64,000 bases of DNA from Drosophila persimilis (taxonomy: Eukaryota > Arthropoda > Insecta > Diptera > Drosophilidae), in assembly GCF_003286085.1 (NCBI RefSeq), contig NW_020825356.1, positions 248,001-312,000 of the forward strand, written 5' to 3'. The position numbers and the translations under genes are program-made. The notes beneath the pieces were generated by a model. The model had not been told where the DNA came from. It searched no databases and saw only the letters and a program-made list of their open reading frames with translations. Below are positions 35,339 through 47,000 of this stretch, in pieces (the first letter of the stretch is position 1; every line of letters starts with the position of its first letter).

Positions 35339-38324
35339 TATGCACTTATTAATGCGTATTCATTGTGACATCCGGCGCGAGGAAATTATATTCCCCAACG
35401 GTCTGCTACCCAATCATCGACCATGCCTTGCCACGGTTCGCCTTGCTCCTGGCTCTACCGCTGTCTCTGCCACTGCCTTGCCTTGCGGACCAGACGTTTT
35501 CTTTTGTCGATTTAATTGAAATAATTGCAAAAATGCAAATTGAATGGACAACAGTTGACACAGGATATTAACCATGGACGATGGTCGGTGAACGATGGAC
35601 GATGGACGTGGCAACGATGGCTGGAGACGACTACCGCTGCGCTCCGGCTCCCTTAATGAGCTAACGAATGGCACTGGATAATTGGGTGAAGACCACATAT
35701 GCAGCTGGGGACCATTACATAAGGAGAAGCAGCAATGAACGTTACATGGGATCAGAATCCACGGTAATCCAAGAGTATAATGTAAGGGAAACTCTCAGAC
35801 ATCCTTCTGATGTTTCCCATTGTTTTGGTAGAATTAAATACTGATGTTTTAGCTTCCGTTATGATTGAAAATCAATCATATCCAATAATTATTGCAGCCA
35901 GAAGGGGGAAAACCAAGTGTACGCTTCTGTGGAGCTCGTCTCGACCACTTCAGAGATTCCATTTAGCACCTCAGCGAGCTGTAATGAGGCCACGAGGCGC
36001 GTTGTATTGGCAACATTTGCCACATTATGCGATAGTGCGGTAGTTTGAAGCCAGAGGGCGGATATGCGGATATGCGGATGTGCGGATGTGCGGATGTGGC
36101 GGCTGTTCAGCCAGCCGCCGACTAAACCGAGTACCCATCATCGATGTTGTCGACGGTAATGATGATGATGATGATGGTGTTTGGTTTTGTTGCCTGTGTC
36201 TGGGCAACTTCCGTTTCGTTGCAATGATGAACAACAACCATCGAACTCGGGTCTGGTCTGCGTGCCCCAAACCCGGTCTGTGTCTGTTTCTGTGGCTGTG
36301 CCACTGTCTGTGTGTGCGCACCGTACGCATCCTGGCCCCAGGTTGCAGCATAATTGTGTTGATTAGCTAATTAGATGTAATTTCGCGGCCGGAAATTGGC
36401 AGTGGCTGCAGCCAGGGCCATTTGGGCGACAATTCCTGGAATACTCCCCCGAATAGGTCGCTCCTTTAATTCTAATTTTTAAGTGCAATAGCAGTCGAGG
36501 TCATCCCGTTCCCCAACACTGCAACACCCGGCATAATCTTGTCATGAATATGTTTGTTTAGAGCAGCCATGTCTCGCCTTGAAGAGTTCCGCTCCATCAG
36601 ATTCAGATACTTCGGCCCTCTGGTCCGCATCGCCCCGCCCCGCCCCGTCTGATGCTGACGTAAAAGTCGCGCCATAAAAATTCATTGGCAAACGAGCCAA
36701 AGTATTGCCACACTGCCACTGCCACAGCTAGTGCCTCTGGTTAGTGCGCCACTGGCTGTGGCAGTGGCAGTGGCAGTGGCAATTGCCGAGAGTAGTCCAG
36801 ACGAGACGCCATCGCCACTGACTGAGCTGCAAAAAGCCACTGGAGCGCTGCCGGCTGGGTAACGGATCTGATAGTTGAGCTGAGCCCCAAGCCATAGCTC
36901 TGGGCGAGCCCTCTACGTGCAAATCATTTACAATCCAAATATCAGGGGAATGGGGGAGGGAAAAGTAATTACATAGGTCGACCTAATGCTATCGATTGCT
37001 TGCAGCCTTTTCGAAATGTATTCGTTTGCTCGGTCACTTTTTGTAAACTGCTCAAAAAGTTTGTCCCCGTTTTCATCGGCCAACCAGGACCAACCATGAA
37101 TGATGCATAAAAACCAAAAATAGGAAACATTTTATAAAAGGAATTGCATAAAGTTTTTCGTCTTTTTTTTTAGCTTTTCTCCTAAACAGCGCAGCGTATT
37201 AAGGGCGACTGGTGGGAGCGGGGCCTAGATGGGATACGAATGCGGATGGGAATGGGTGGCGAAAGGGATGTATCGTTTCAGACACTGACTGCGACATCGG
37301 AGGCAATGAGCTTAAGTTCAATACATTTACTTGAATTTCCAGCAAACGACAAGGACGAAGACGATGTCGTTGACTACTTGGCGCGGCCAGGATGGGTAAG
37401 ACGGGAAGCCATGGAAGCCGGGCAACGCTGTGCCCATTACAGACAGTTTTTGTGGCAAGAAATTTCAAAAAGCTCAAATGTGCGAGGCGATAAGCAAAGC
37501 AGCAAGAGATTGGAATGGAGCTGGAGCTATAGCTGGCAATGGCGGTGGCGATGGGCTCAGAGAGTGGGCTCGGAGTGTGGCACAGGACAGAGTGGGGCAG
37601 CAGCAACAGCAATGGCAGCACTTACATGTAACCAGTCGATGGCGACAACGGCAGCCGCAAATGTTGCAAGGATTGCCAGCAAGAAGCACACACAAAATTG
37701 ATGTCTATGTGTGTGGTGGGAGAGAGGCAAGAGGCAAGAGGCACGAGGCACCAGGCATGAGGTGGCATGAGTATGAGTGGCGGCGCCCCACCACTATAGT
37801 GGCACCACAGACCGTTGCGGGGCCTGGTGAATGGGTGGGCGTTAGATCGGTGGGGGTTGATTCGCTTGCGCAAGTTTTGGTTTTGAAAATTTATCGCTTT
37901 TAGATAAAACGTTTTGCGTTTTTACGATACGAGCAGCGAACACTTTGCCCAACTATCCACCCCGTGTCCCGTGCCTGGAGCCCATCTGGATGGGATGAGA
38001 TGAGATGGGATGGAATGGGATGGCTGGGCAGGACAAAGGATGGGGAGCGTGGCGGGAGCGGGAGCGGGAGCAGGAGCGGGAAGGGGGGCCTTTGTTGCAC
38101 CCAATGGATGTGGAGAAGTGTCCTCTGGTTCGGGGGATTATGAAGTAATTTAATTAAAACGTTTGGTCCGCAAATAAATCCAGCATTATTTATATGTGTA
38201 TTGCCTTCGTTCGGGGAGCGCAAAAGTACCACAGTGTGTGGTCTCTTTTCGAATGATAGAAGAAGGAAGAAGTTGCCTTAGCCAGCGAAAGGACTCCTGA
38301 GGATTGCGTTGCTTTAAATATTTA
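33840..38324. other. gene-poor DNA upstream of receptor A's 3' end
   Basis: The stretch contains a GT microsatellite (35302-35335), a CAG/CAA-rich tract (35025-35125), a CATCATCATCATC-type run (36155-36178) and GTGGCAGTGGCAGTGGC repeats (36755-36780). Several long open frames, such as 37240-37701, run through repetitive purine-rich DNA and have no protein-like character. No gene is supported. Confidence 0.45.
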
Positions 38325-40350
38325 TTAAACTTTTCTCAGATCTTTCCACTTGGTACGACTGTGCAGCACAAGCTCCAAGGCAAAGACCACAACTGCAAAG
38401 AGATTGGCCCACAGGATTAGCCAGAAGAGTGCCGCCAACTCCAGCATGGACAGCACATTGCGACGGCCCGCTATCGACTGCTCCTCCTCCGTGTCGGACA
38501 GCAGCGAATCGCCATCGATGCCGTCCAGAGTGCTGTAGGATGTGGATGAAATCCTCGCCACACTCTCATCCGCCTCATCAACAGCGCTGACATATTGGCG
38601 CGTCCAGTGCTCGAGGAATCCATGGGCATGCGCATGCCGGATCTGCCCATTGAGCACACCCACCAGATGCGAGTGTCGCCGCACATAGAAGGCCAGCTGC
38701 TGGGTGTAGATGCGTTCCCGTACCAGGTGCAAGCGCCGGCTCATCGGATGCACCTTGCGGAAGTACCCGAAGTACTCGTACGGCGTGAGCGTGGCCAGGC
38801 GGGCGGAGGAGCCGCTGCTCTGGGCCAGCGCTAGAAAGGACTGCAACTCGCTGCCGCTGAGGTAGACCATCTGCTCGGGCCGCAGCTCCGGTAGGCTGTC
38901 CAGGATGCGGGCAGCATTCACCTCCATCAGTTGTATGGTGAAGCGCTGGGCGAGCACATCGGCAATCGTCTGGGGAGGATTCCGCTGCGTGTCCTGCCGT
39001 AGCAGCTGGTACATGCCCGACTGGTAGGCGCCCCGCAGGACCAGGGTGGAGAACAGCCAGGTCAGCAGCAGTAGACGACCGGACACCCTCCGTGGGATGG
39101 CCCAATCCGGCATATTGCCGCCCATGGAGAGCACCAAAAACTGATAGTAGGGATGCTGGGGCAGCACCACCTGCCAGCGGCGATCGATTCCCAGGAGCAG
39201 GAGACAGCCAAGGGCCAGGACCAGGCCGGTGGCCTGCCACACAAGCGGATGGAAAGGGAAGGCCAGCTTCTCGTAGGCGGAGTAGGCGCTCTGCAGATTG
39301 GTCACCAGCATTATGTGGCTCATGAAGTAGTAGGTGGACTGCGAGTAGGGTATCTCGCTGCCGACGCTTGGCTTGAAGTGGAATCCACCCAATGAGAAGT
39401 CCGCATGCTGGCCAAAGATCTGCAAGGGATAACTATTAGGCCTCAAGCTATAAAATGGAAACATGACTGAAGACTGAAGACTGAAGACCGACCTCATCGA
39501 ACACCCAGCCGCTCTCGTTAAAAGTGGCCAGCACCTCCTCCTTGTTCATCCAGTAGAGGCCTGCGGTAAAGTTCAGATTATCCGCCAGAAACTGCAGCAG
39601 GGCTCCTTCGATGCCTACGAATCCATTGCCGCCGCCAGGCTGGTCCCCAGCGTGAAGCTCTCGCCGCAGCACCAGGTACGGCATATCCTCCCAGGTGGCG
39701 CAGGTGAGGACACAACCATAGAAGTTGACCAGCTTGGGGGGAAAGTACTCGGTGCTGGCCCAGCGCCTGGTCTCGTCCTGGTAGCGATTCACAATGCTGG
39801 CCGTGATCACCTGGCAGCCGTGCACCGGACTAAAGGGGTAGTAGGTGACCATTATGAGATGACTGCCGGGAGTGCGCAGCACTAGACCCACATTGAGCAC
39901 GCTAAGGCGCCACAGGAGACGCAGAGCCCCCTGCACCTCCTCCTCGTAGGCCTGCGATGGACCCGACATGTAGATGAGGGTATGCGAGAGGTCCTGGGTG
40001 GCGCGCAGCTTTCCATAGAGCTGCTGGAGGGCCTGCAGATCGTTGACCAGCAGAAGGACAGCGTGCACATACGGCTTGTACTCCATGGGTTGTTGAGAGA
40101 ATATCCGACGGGGCAGCGTAGTGGATGGCAGCTCCTGAAGCACCTGCGTTAGCAGCTCCTCCAGGTGTGGGCGTGCTGACTCGACGCTCGTCTGCAGGTG
40201 TATATATAGGGTCTTTCTGCCAGCCATCTCCGAGCGGTGCACCACCTGGGCCAGGGCCTCTGCTAGTCCAGATCCTGATGCAGCGGTGCCCGCAATCCAA
40301 AAAGCCAGACTGAACAGCCATAGAAGGCAATGTAACAAGCGGATCCGCAT
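38325..40350 (-). CDS. ionotropic receptor, Ir7 type (receptor A)
   Basis: Two exons, 40350-39493 and 39419-38325 (donor GAG|GTCGGT, acceptor TTGCAG), give about 650 residues. I chose the Met at 40350 because a clear signal peptide (LLHCLLWLFSLAFWIAG) follows; an in-frame upstream Met would bury it. Exon 2 opens with the S1-end motif HADFSLGG. TM1 is at about residues 345-363, TM2 (LLLLTWLFSTLVLRGAYQSGMY) at about 402-423, and the C-terminal TM3 (FWLILWANLFAVVVFALEL) precedes a short basic tail. This is the variant glutamate-receptor layout of insect IRs, which are ligand-gated cation channels of chemosensory neurons. An acidic loop (SVDEADESV... TEEEQ) precedes TM3. Ir7 assignment rests on the linkage to dec-1 and the cluster and is inferred. 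Confidence 0.85.
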
Positions 40351-40464
40351 AGCTAGCCGACGATTGCTTGGGAAATGTCTCCAGTTCGCAAGTGCTTTTT
40401 TGATTCGACTGGTTCCTGGCCTGGAACTCGTGGCCCCAAGGGAAATCTTTGGAATGGCTCTCAT

Positions 40465-41176
40465 TAATCATGTCAAATTATCTGGGATTCCCTTTGGGTA
40501 TATCGACGCTTATTGAGTTGGTTACGTGTTCCCTTAATTACAGATATCTGAACGATGGGTTAAGGCACAAAACGAGAGTCGTTTCAGGGGCGCACCTAAA
40601 AGTACAAGAATATGAATGGTACTATTCAGCTATCCATTACGGAGGCTATTGTCTAGAATAACTTCAGTCTGGAGACACCTACACCTATCTCATTAGATGT
40701 CTATCCACAATGGTGACCGAGGAAATCAGAAGCACTATCGTGCATGGAGCTGTGGCCATCTCCCAGTACTGCCAGATGTAAGCCGTGGGATATCGTGGTG
40801 TATGCGTGTGCCGAGACCACTTGCCTTCGAAGATGAGGAGGAAATGGGAGTGACTTGAGTAATACTTGCAAGTCATGGAACTCATCGAAACGGAATGCAC
40901 CTCGTACTAGGCCTATGATGAGTGTCGATTTTGGCCACTAAGGGGATACCCTACAACGGCCATGAATTAATCTGAAACAAAAGCCAGATCGTAGTAAGAG
41001 CAACATAGGCCTTCGCTGTCACAGCAGGTTGTTCAACAGTATGACATTATGGCTGTCAATAGCATTATATAAATCTTCATTCAACAAACTTTCCGAACTT
41101 TCCAAACTACAGTAAAAATTTTAAAGTTAATAATTTGTTCTTGTTTTTCTTTTAAAACACCATTTAGAAGCCTAAA
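40465..41176. other. short intergenic stretch between receptor A and the coiled-coil gene
   Basis: These divergent genes are separated by about 830 bp between start codons. I see no ORF of note and no clear TATA or initiator pair. Confidence 0.4.
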
Positions 41177-43363
41177 ATGCCACGAAATTCAACAAAAATT
41201 CGTCGTGAGTTGCCAGCATTGATAGCATTTGTAAAACCCAACTATTAAAGCTCCTCTTCAATCCATTACAGACACTAAGGCTAGCAACCTTCGCGCCTTG
41301 GTGAATAATTCATGGGTGAGTTGCTTCAATAGAAGGCGGTGGGGGGGGGGGATGATCCTCAGCCAACTAAAAGGGAATATTCTCCAGGCCGCGGGTCAAG
41401 AATCAGGCTCGCCTCCCCGACGCAGGCTGTCGATGTCACTTGGTAGGTATTCTGGAAGTGGCACTCCAGGAGAGTTTAATGGCAGCAGTGCCTCACCGCC
41501 CATTTCGGTAATGGACTCGGACACGGACCAGGGGTCGGACGACGAGCCTAAGACAGACCCAGGGAAGTCCAACTCCAAGATCCCGAGCCCAAGGAAAGAC
41601 GCAAGCGCACCTGCTGCACAGCCCCCGAGCCTCGTAACGACGGAAGACACTACCGTGGTCGGCACACGTAGGTTCAACCCCTCCTCTTATTTCCGTCGAG
41701 TGCTTTTTTTAGCTCTCTTGTAGTCCAAGGTGAAAGCCACATGCGAATCATCGAGAAAAATCGTCTGAGGCCCATTGAGCAACAATACCAGATTCTGAAA
41801 TCCCTTCAATCGGATTTTATACGCTCATTGGAGTCATTAGATCCGCAGGAGTCCGAGATGATTGGCACGTACAAGTTTATGCCACTTGTGCTCGACGAGA
41901 ACAACAAGTGGCTTGTCAAAAATGATGATCTGACCCTGAATTTGCGTGAGTCTCCATGGATTCAATTCCCACGCCGCACAGCATAACACATCAGTGCCTT
42001 TCTTTTTGTAGCCGCCGAGAGTGTGCAAGATCTTAAGGATCGTTGCGAGGCTGCCGTTAACTCGGGCTTCATGTTGCTCTTCGACCAACTGGAGTGCGTC
42101 CAGTTGTCCAACGACGAGTTCGAGGCGTCCCAACAGAAGGAGAAGCTCCAAGTCAGCCTAGAGGGTCTTCTGGTATGAATGCGGCAATCAGTCACTCGTA
42201 GAGCTCACGGCTCAGGCCTCTCCCTTTTATCGATAGAAACGCAAAGTGTGCACCATCGTGAAGAGTATCGATCTGGTTTGTAGGTCAACTGAAGGCCAAC
42301 AGGATGAGCATGACCTGCATATGTACCGCAAGATAGACGAGCTGCAGAAACAGAAGGAGGTCATGGAGGCGCGAATCTTAGAGATCACCGAGAATCACAA
42401 CGAACAGATGAATCGGCTCAAGGCAAGGCTTAAGGAGGATCAGGAAAACCATCATTCGAATTTGGAGGAGCTGCAGGAGATGCTGAGCGCCAGCAAGGCA
42501 CAACGAGACGAATTGGAAAGGCAGCTGATGAATAAGGACAACGCCATCGAATCTGACAAGGAAATGACTCTGTGAGTGGATCAACCATATCTCATATGAA
42601 CTGTATCTAAGTTGTCTATCCTTAAACAGTAACCACCAGTTCGAGGAGTTGAGTGCTGAGCTTGTCCGGACACGGAAAGAGCTCAAAAGTAGCAAGGATC
42701 ATATATCTTTTCTCGAAAGCAAGGGGAAGGAGGATAGCGAGCTTATACAGAATTTGCAAAAACGTGTGGATGACCTGAAAAAAAGTAGTATGTGGATTCA
42801 CTTTTTGATAGCTAAAGTCCAGCAGGCTATGGACATGCATAAGACATCGGCCATGTCCGCCATGAGGTGAGGCGCCCAACTAACGGGTAACTTGGGTGCA
42901 GACTCAAATAAATATTTCCATTTGACATCCGCAGTGTGCAGCATGTGCTTGCAGATCTGAACCTTGCGAAGTCGGATATATACAAATCGCAGCAATTGGT
43001 GGACGAGTTGAAGGCACAGACGAATCGCGACCAGATGATGCTATGCAGGTACAACGCAGAAATCAACACCCTTCGTCTGAAGGATACTGAAAACCAAAAA
43101 GCTTATGTAGAACTTTTATTGGAGTCTGTCAACAAGGGCACGCTGATAGATCAGGTGCGTGGTCATGGGATAGCCTCTAAACTATGCTTATTCTCTAGCT
43201 CTGGTTGCAGATGCGCCAAAAGCTGAACGCGATGGGGGAACAGCTATCTGATTCCGTTGGAAAACTGGAGTTTCGTATGCAGGAAATCAGACGCCTGAAG
43301 GAGTTTAAGAACTTTTTGTTGGAGGAAAACGCTCGCATCGAGCAGCAAAGGGAAGGAATATAA
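41177..43363 (+). CDS. coiled-coil protein of unknown function, nine exons, 3' truncated
   Basis: Nine exons join without a phase error: 41177-41204, 41272-41315, 41388-41667, 41724-41945, 42012-42172, 42237-42571, 42630-42866, 42935-43154 and 43211-43363. They encode 559 residues. The N-terminus is basic and Ser/Pro-rich (MPRNSTKIRHTK, then SPPRRRLSMS and an acidic DSDTDQGSDDE stretch). A middle domain starting about GESHMRIIEKNRL has helical, Gln/Leu-rich character. From exon 6 on the protein is a long coiled coil (QKQKEVMEARI, LEELQEMLSASK, and so on). I do not recognise the family; a spindle, centrosome or flagellar scaffold is possible but unsupported. The reading frame ends at TAA 43361-43363, yet the same frame continues downstream as coiled-coil-like sequence with more stops. 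AATAAA lies at 43831. Confidence 0.8.
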
Positions 43364-43836
43364 GGAAGCCAAAAACGATGGGAACAGCAGGTTGAAAAAC
43401 TAGCGTAGCAGCTATAAGTACTGCAATTGGTCGCCATTTCTGCCCCCTAATATAATTTGGAAAGAACTCCGATTTGAAGTCGGGAATTTGAAGACTTTCT
43501 TCTGCACAAAGGAAATCCGCCAACTTTAATTGAAGGCCTCATCCACGTTTGCAGAGTATGCGGCTGCATACATCAACAGGATCTGGATCTAGAGAAGCGA
43601 ACTCGGAATCTGGGGCATAATCAACAATCAAAACCAACAGATACTGGAGCAGGATCAGCTAGACCATCAAATGAACCAACACGAGCCCATACAGATCTCT
43701 TTTTTGCACCGATACTTTTTCCACCATTGCGTACAACTACAGCCTACACAGCATTTTCCACAACAGCAATGACCAAGGCTAGACAAGGTCAGACATCATA
43801 AAACACATATAAATTATACAAATGCTGTACAATAAA
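43364..43836 (+). pseudogene. decayed 3' coding tail of the coiled-coil gene
   Basis: Directly after the stop the same frame reads GSQKRWEQQVEKLA, then stop, QL, stop, VLQL, which looks like a coiled coil broken by nonsense codons. Further on, around 43622-43770, a Gln/His-rich open stretch (NQNQQILEQDQLDHQMNQ...) ends with its own stop. The tail stops at an AATAAA at 43831-43836. It is probably now 3' UTR. Confidence 0.5.
43831..43836 (+). terminator. polyadenylation signal of the coiled-coil gene
   Basis: AATAAA lies 470 bp after the current stop and 200 bp before the convergent end of dec-1. Confidence 0.5.
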
Positions 43837-44031
43837 TACCCCTATGCATCTTGAGTGATCTTAAGGATCCGTATTGCTTGAAATTAATTTCCTGCTCGTT
43901 CGATTAGCTAGTTAGATAGGGACACTTCCAATTGGAAGCCTAAAGATTTGGTTCGATTCCCCTTCTTCCTGTAAGGAATGAATTCTATGCTTACAAAACG
44001 CAGTGTTTTCACTAAAAGTTGTTGGTTTGTT

Positions 44032-47000
44032 TTATTTTGGAATAACAAAAGACGAATCATCAACATTATCCGTATCATCATCGAATCTAAAGTAATCGAG
44101 TTCGTTGTCATCCTGATCATTTCTGCCAGAGTTGTCCATATCATCATCGTCGTCGTCGTTGTTATTGTTGTTGCTGTTTTTGTTGTCGCTCGACTCTTGG
44201 TTCTCCTTCAGATCCAGGTCCGGTTCTATATCCTCCACCTCAGTTTCTGCCTCCGCTTGATCCTCCTCTTCCTCCTCAAAAAGTCCCCGCTCGGCGGCCC
44301 CCAGCTCGTAAACGGGCCCCTCCTCCGACTCATACTTGGGCTTGCGTTTCTTTGCGGCTGTCTTCCTCCCCAGTAAAGGTGGCTGGACCTCTACGCGGGT
44401 CTGGTTGGTGTGGTGGCTGAGCATGGTCTTGTAAAGATGGGGAAAGCGTCGCTGGAACTCGATTTTGATGCGCAACAGGCGCTCCAGCATGTCGGGTGTG
44501 AGTAGGCTTCTCTGCTGCGGAATCTGGGGCATGATGTGCGTATCCCGGCGACGCCGCCCATCGCTGTCCTTGAGGTAGGCCGCATAGCTGCCGCCGCCGG
44601 TGTACAGGGCATGGTGGGGATCGTAAGCCTTGTGGGTCCAGGGATCGTCGGGTCGGGACACTGGCAGAAGACCCATATACGGATGCAATAGCCCCTCGCT
44701 GTAGGTGTATTTGGAGCCCAAAGTTGGATCGGACTCGGTCTCAGATGCGGATGCGGATGCGGATTCAAATGCGGTTGATGCTGATGATTGACTGAAGATG
44801 GACGATGTGTGGCATGCCATGAAAAATGAAGAAAGGATGCATGATTGATTAGTGATTCGAATGATTGTGATCTATGAGAGATGGCTTATATATCTATGGC
44901 CCGACACCTTGCCCATGCCAGGGCTGGGCGTGGCCCTTAATGTTGACTATGGTTATGGTTAAATGGTTACGATTAATATAATGGTTATAATGGAGGAGGG
45001 CTCGAGCTGATAATGGTGGGGGGCTTCTGCTGCCTGCGTCGCACTCGCTTGCGCTTCAAGACGCTGCTGCTCGGTCGCTTGGACTGGACACTGGAGCCTG
45101 CTGTTCCCCCTACTTCTCTTCCCGAGGTCTGCATTTCGCGCTGAAGCTGCAATTGGAGGAGATCGTTTAGAACGTCGACCAGTTGGTCCAGTTTACTGCC
45201 GCTGAGCCTGGCCACATGACGGGAGCCCCCAACTGGCTCCGTCACCGGCTTCAATCTGGTGGTTAGCTTTGCCTGCCGCGTGGCCCGCTGCCAGCCATTG
45301 TCGCTGTGTCCTCTGCCCCCTCTTTTCACAATGCTTGCCGTGCTCCGGCGGCGCACAAACTTCCCCCGCATCGCATATGGACTGGGTGTGGTGGCGGCGG
45401 CGGCGACACTGTAGTCGAAATCATCATCGTCCAGTGCCGCATTTAGAAGCGCCGCCTGCTGCTTGACGCTGCTGGAGGACTGGGTAGAAGAGCGCTTGGC
45501 CTTGTTCTCAGAATCGGTCTGCCGCTCGGGATAGGGATAGGAGGCGTCTTCAGTGGAGCCATTCGGCTCGTAACTGTTTCCCTTGGGCAGCTCCATGTCC
45601 TGGCCCTCGGCAAACTGACGCTCGTGAGACTTTGTCAGGTATTCGGTGTCGTAGCCGCGGTTGGCCAGCATTCGCTGCCAGGTCTTCTCATCCTCGTACT
45701 CCATATGGGACATGGCCAGGTCTGAGGCGGAGGCAGTAACACCGTCTTGGTCCTCATCTGTCTTAGCAATGGCATTGGCATGCTTCAGTTTGGTTGGGAA
45801 TTGCCTTGGGGTGGGGCTGGTGCTGGCTCTGGCTCTGGCTGTGCTAGTGCTGGTGGGATCAGCGGCTTCTGTGGTGGTTGCCTGGACAACGCTTGCTGTG
45901 GTGGTCTCAGGGCTTCCGTCCTGTTCGAGCTGCTTCTCTACTTTTGCTACCTTTTTCTCCTGCTCCACTTTCTTCTCCACCTTGGAAGCAGCAACATTGC
46001 TCTTCAGACTCAGAAACTTATCGGTGAGCAGCGCCAGCTCCGTCTTCAGCTCTGCAATAATGCTGTGCAAATGCTCGATCTCCTCCTCTGAATATTGGGA
46101 ATGATTTGCAAGTGTTTCGTTTCCTGGATGTGAAGCGGCCACCGCTGAATCCTGTTGCATTTCCGGATTAGGAGCCTCTTTTGCTCCTAAAGCTGTGGTT
46201 ATCGTTTCCGTTGTGGTGGACATCTGTGGAATGTAGCTCCGGTCTTGGTGATGGTCTTGCTGCTGCAGCTCCTCCTCCTGCTGAACGCCTTCGGCATAAT
46301 CATCTCCGCCAATCTCCAGCGGCTCTTGACTGGCCCTCTCCAGGGCCTCACGTATGGAGGCGGCATTGTAGCGCATCAGCGCCTCGGCAGGATCCTCATC
46401 CGGACTGAGAGTGATCTCCTTCAGGCCCAGCTTGTACTCCCGCCGCAGAGCGTTCAAAGAACTCTCATCGATGGTCTCCAGGGTACCGTATTCGGCATTG
46501 CGTCGATGGCGGCCGCTTCGACGGCGAGCGCCTCGACAGCGACAGCCCTGGGTAGCACCTGCTTCTCCAGCGCCGCTACATTGGCATCCCCTGCCGCAGC
46601 GGCAATGGGAGCTGGCACAGCCGCAACCCTTGTGGGCCACATTCCCCAAAGATCTGTGAAAGATGGCTAACCTTTTGTGTAGTCGCTGTTGCGGTGTTGC
46701 TGGTGGCGTCGTCTGTGGGGTCGTCTGGTTAATGCTTCGCTGCTGCTGCTGCTGTTGCTGTTGCTGCTGCTGCTGCTGCACTCCGTTGGGATTGCCGGGG
46801 TTTATTGTCTGAAATGCGTCGCCTGTTTAATGACATGAGGAGGACCACGGAGAGAGAGACCAAACCAAAAGAAAGGCGAATGAATCTTATGAAATGGTTC
46901 AAATGAAGGCAACTACGGAGGTGTCTACGTGTATTCGTGGCGGTGTGTGGGTGCTAGTGGTGTGTGGTGTATGGTGTATGGTGTATGCTGGAGGAGAGGC

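Noticed and set aside
34857..35345. 162-codon minus-strand ORF, Ala/Val-rich
   Set aside because: It is a translation of the CAG/CAA repeat and GT microsatellite tracts.
37199..37903. Several overlapping long frames on both strands
   Set aside because: Purine-biased, repeat-rich DNA with mutually overlapping frames, no splice context and no domain.
38578..39240. 220-codon frame on the same strand as receptor A
   Set aside because: It is a shadow of receptor A exon 2, Pro/Ala/Gly-rich from GC-rich codons, with no family features.
43908..43985. tRNA-like stretch with GGTTCGATTCC and an AGCTAGTTAGATAGG A-box-like sequence
   Set aside because: The acceptor stem does not pair and no 5-bp anticodon stem with a 7-nt loop can be drawn, so it is not a tRNA.
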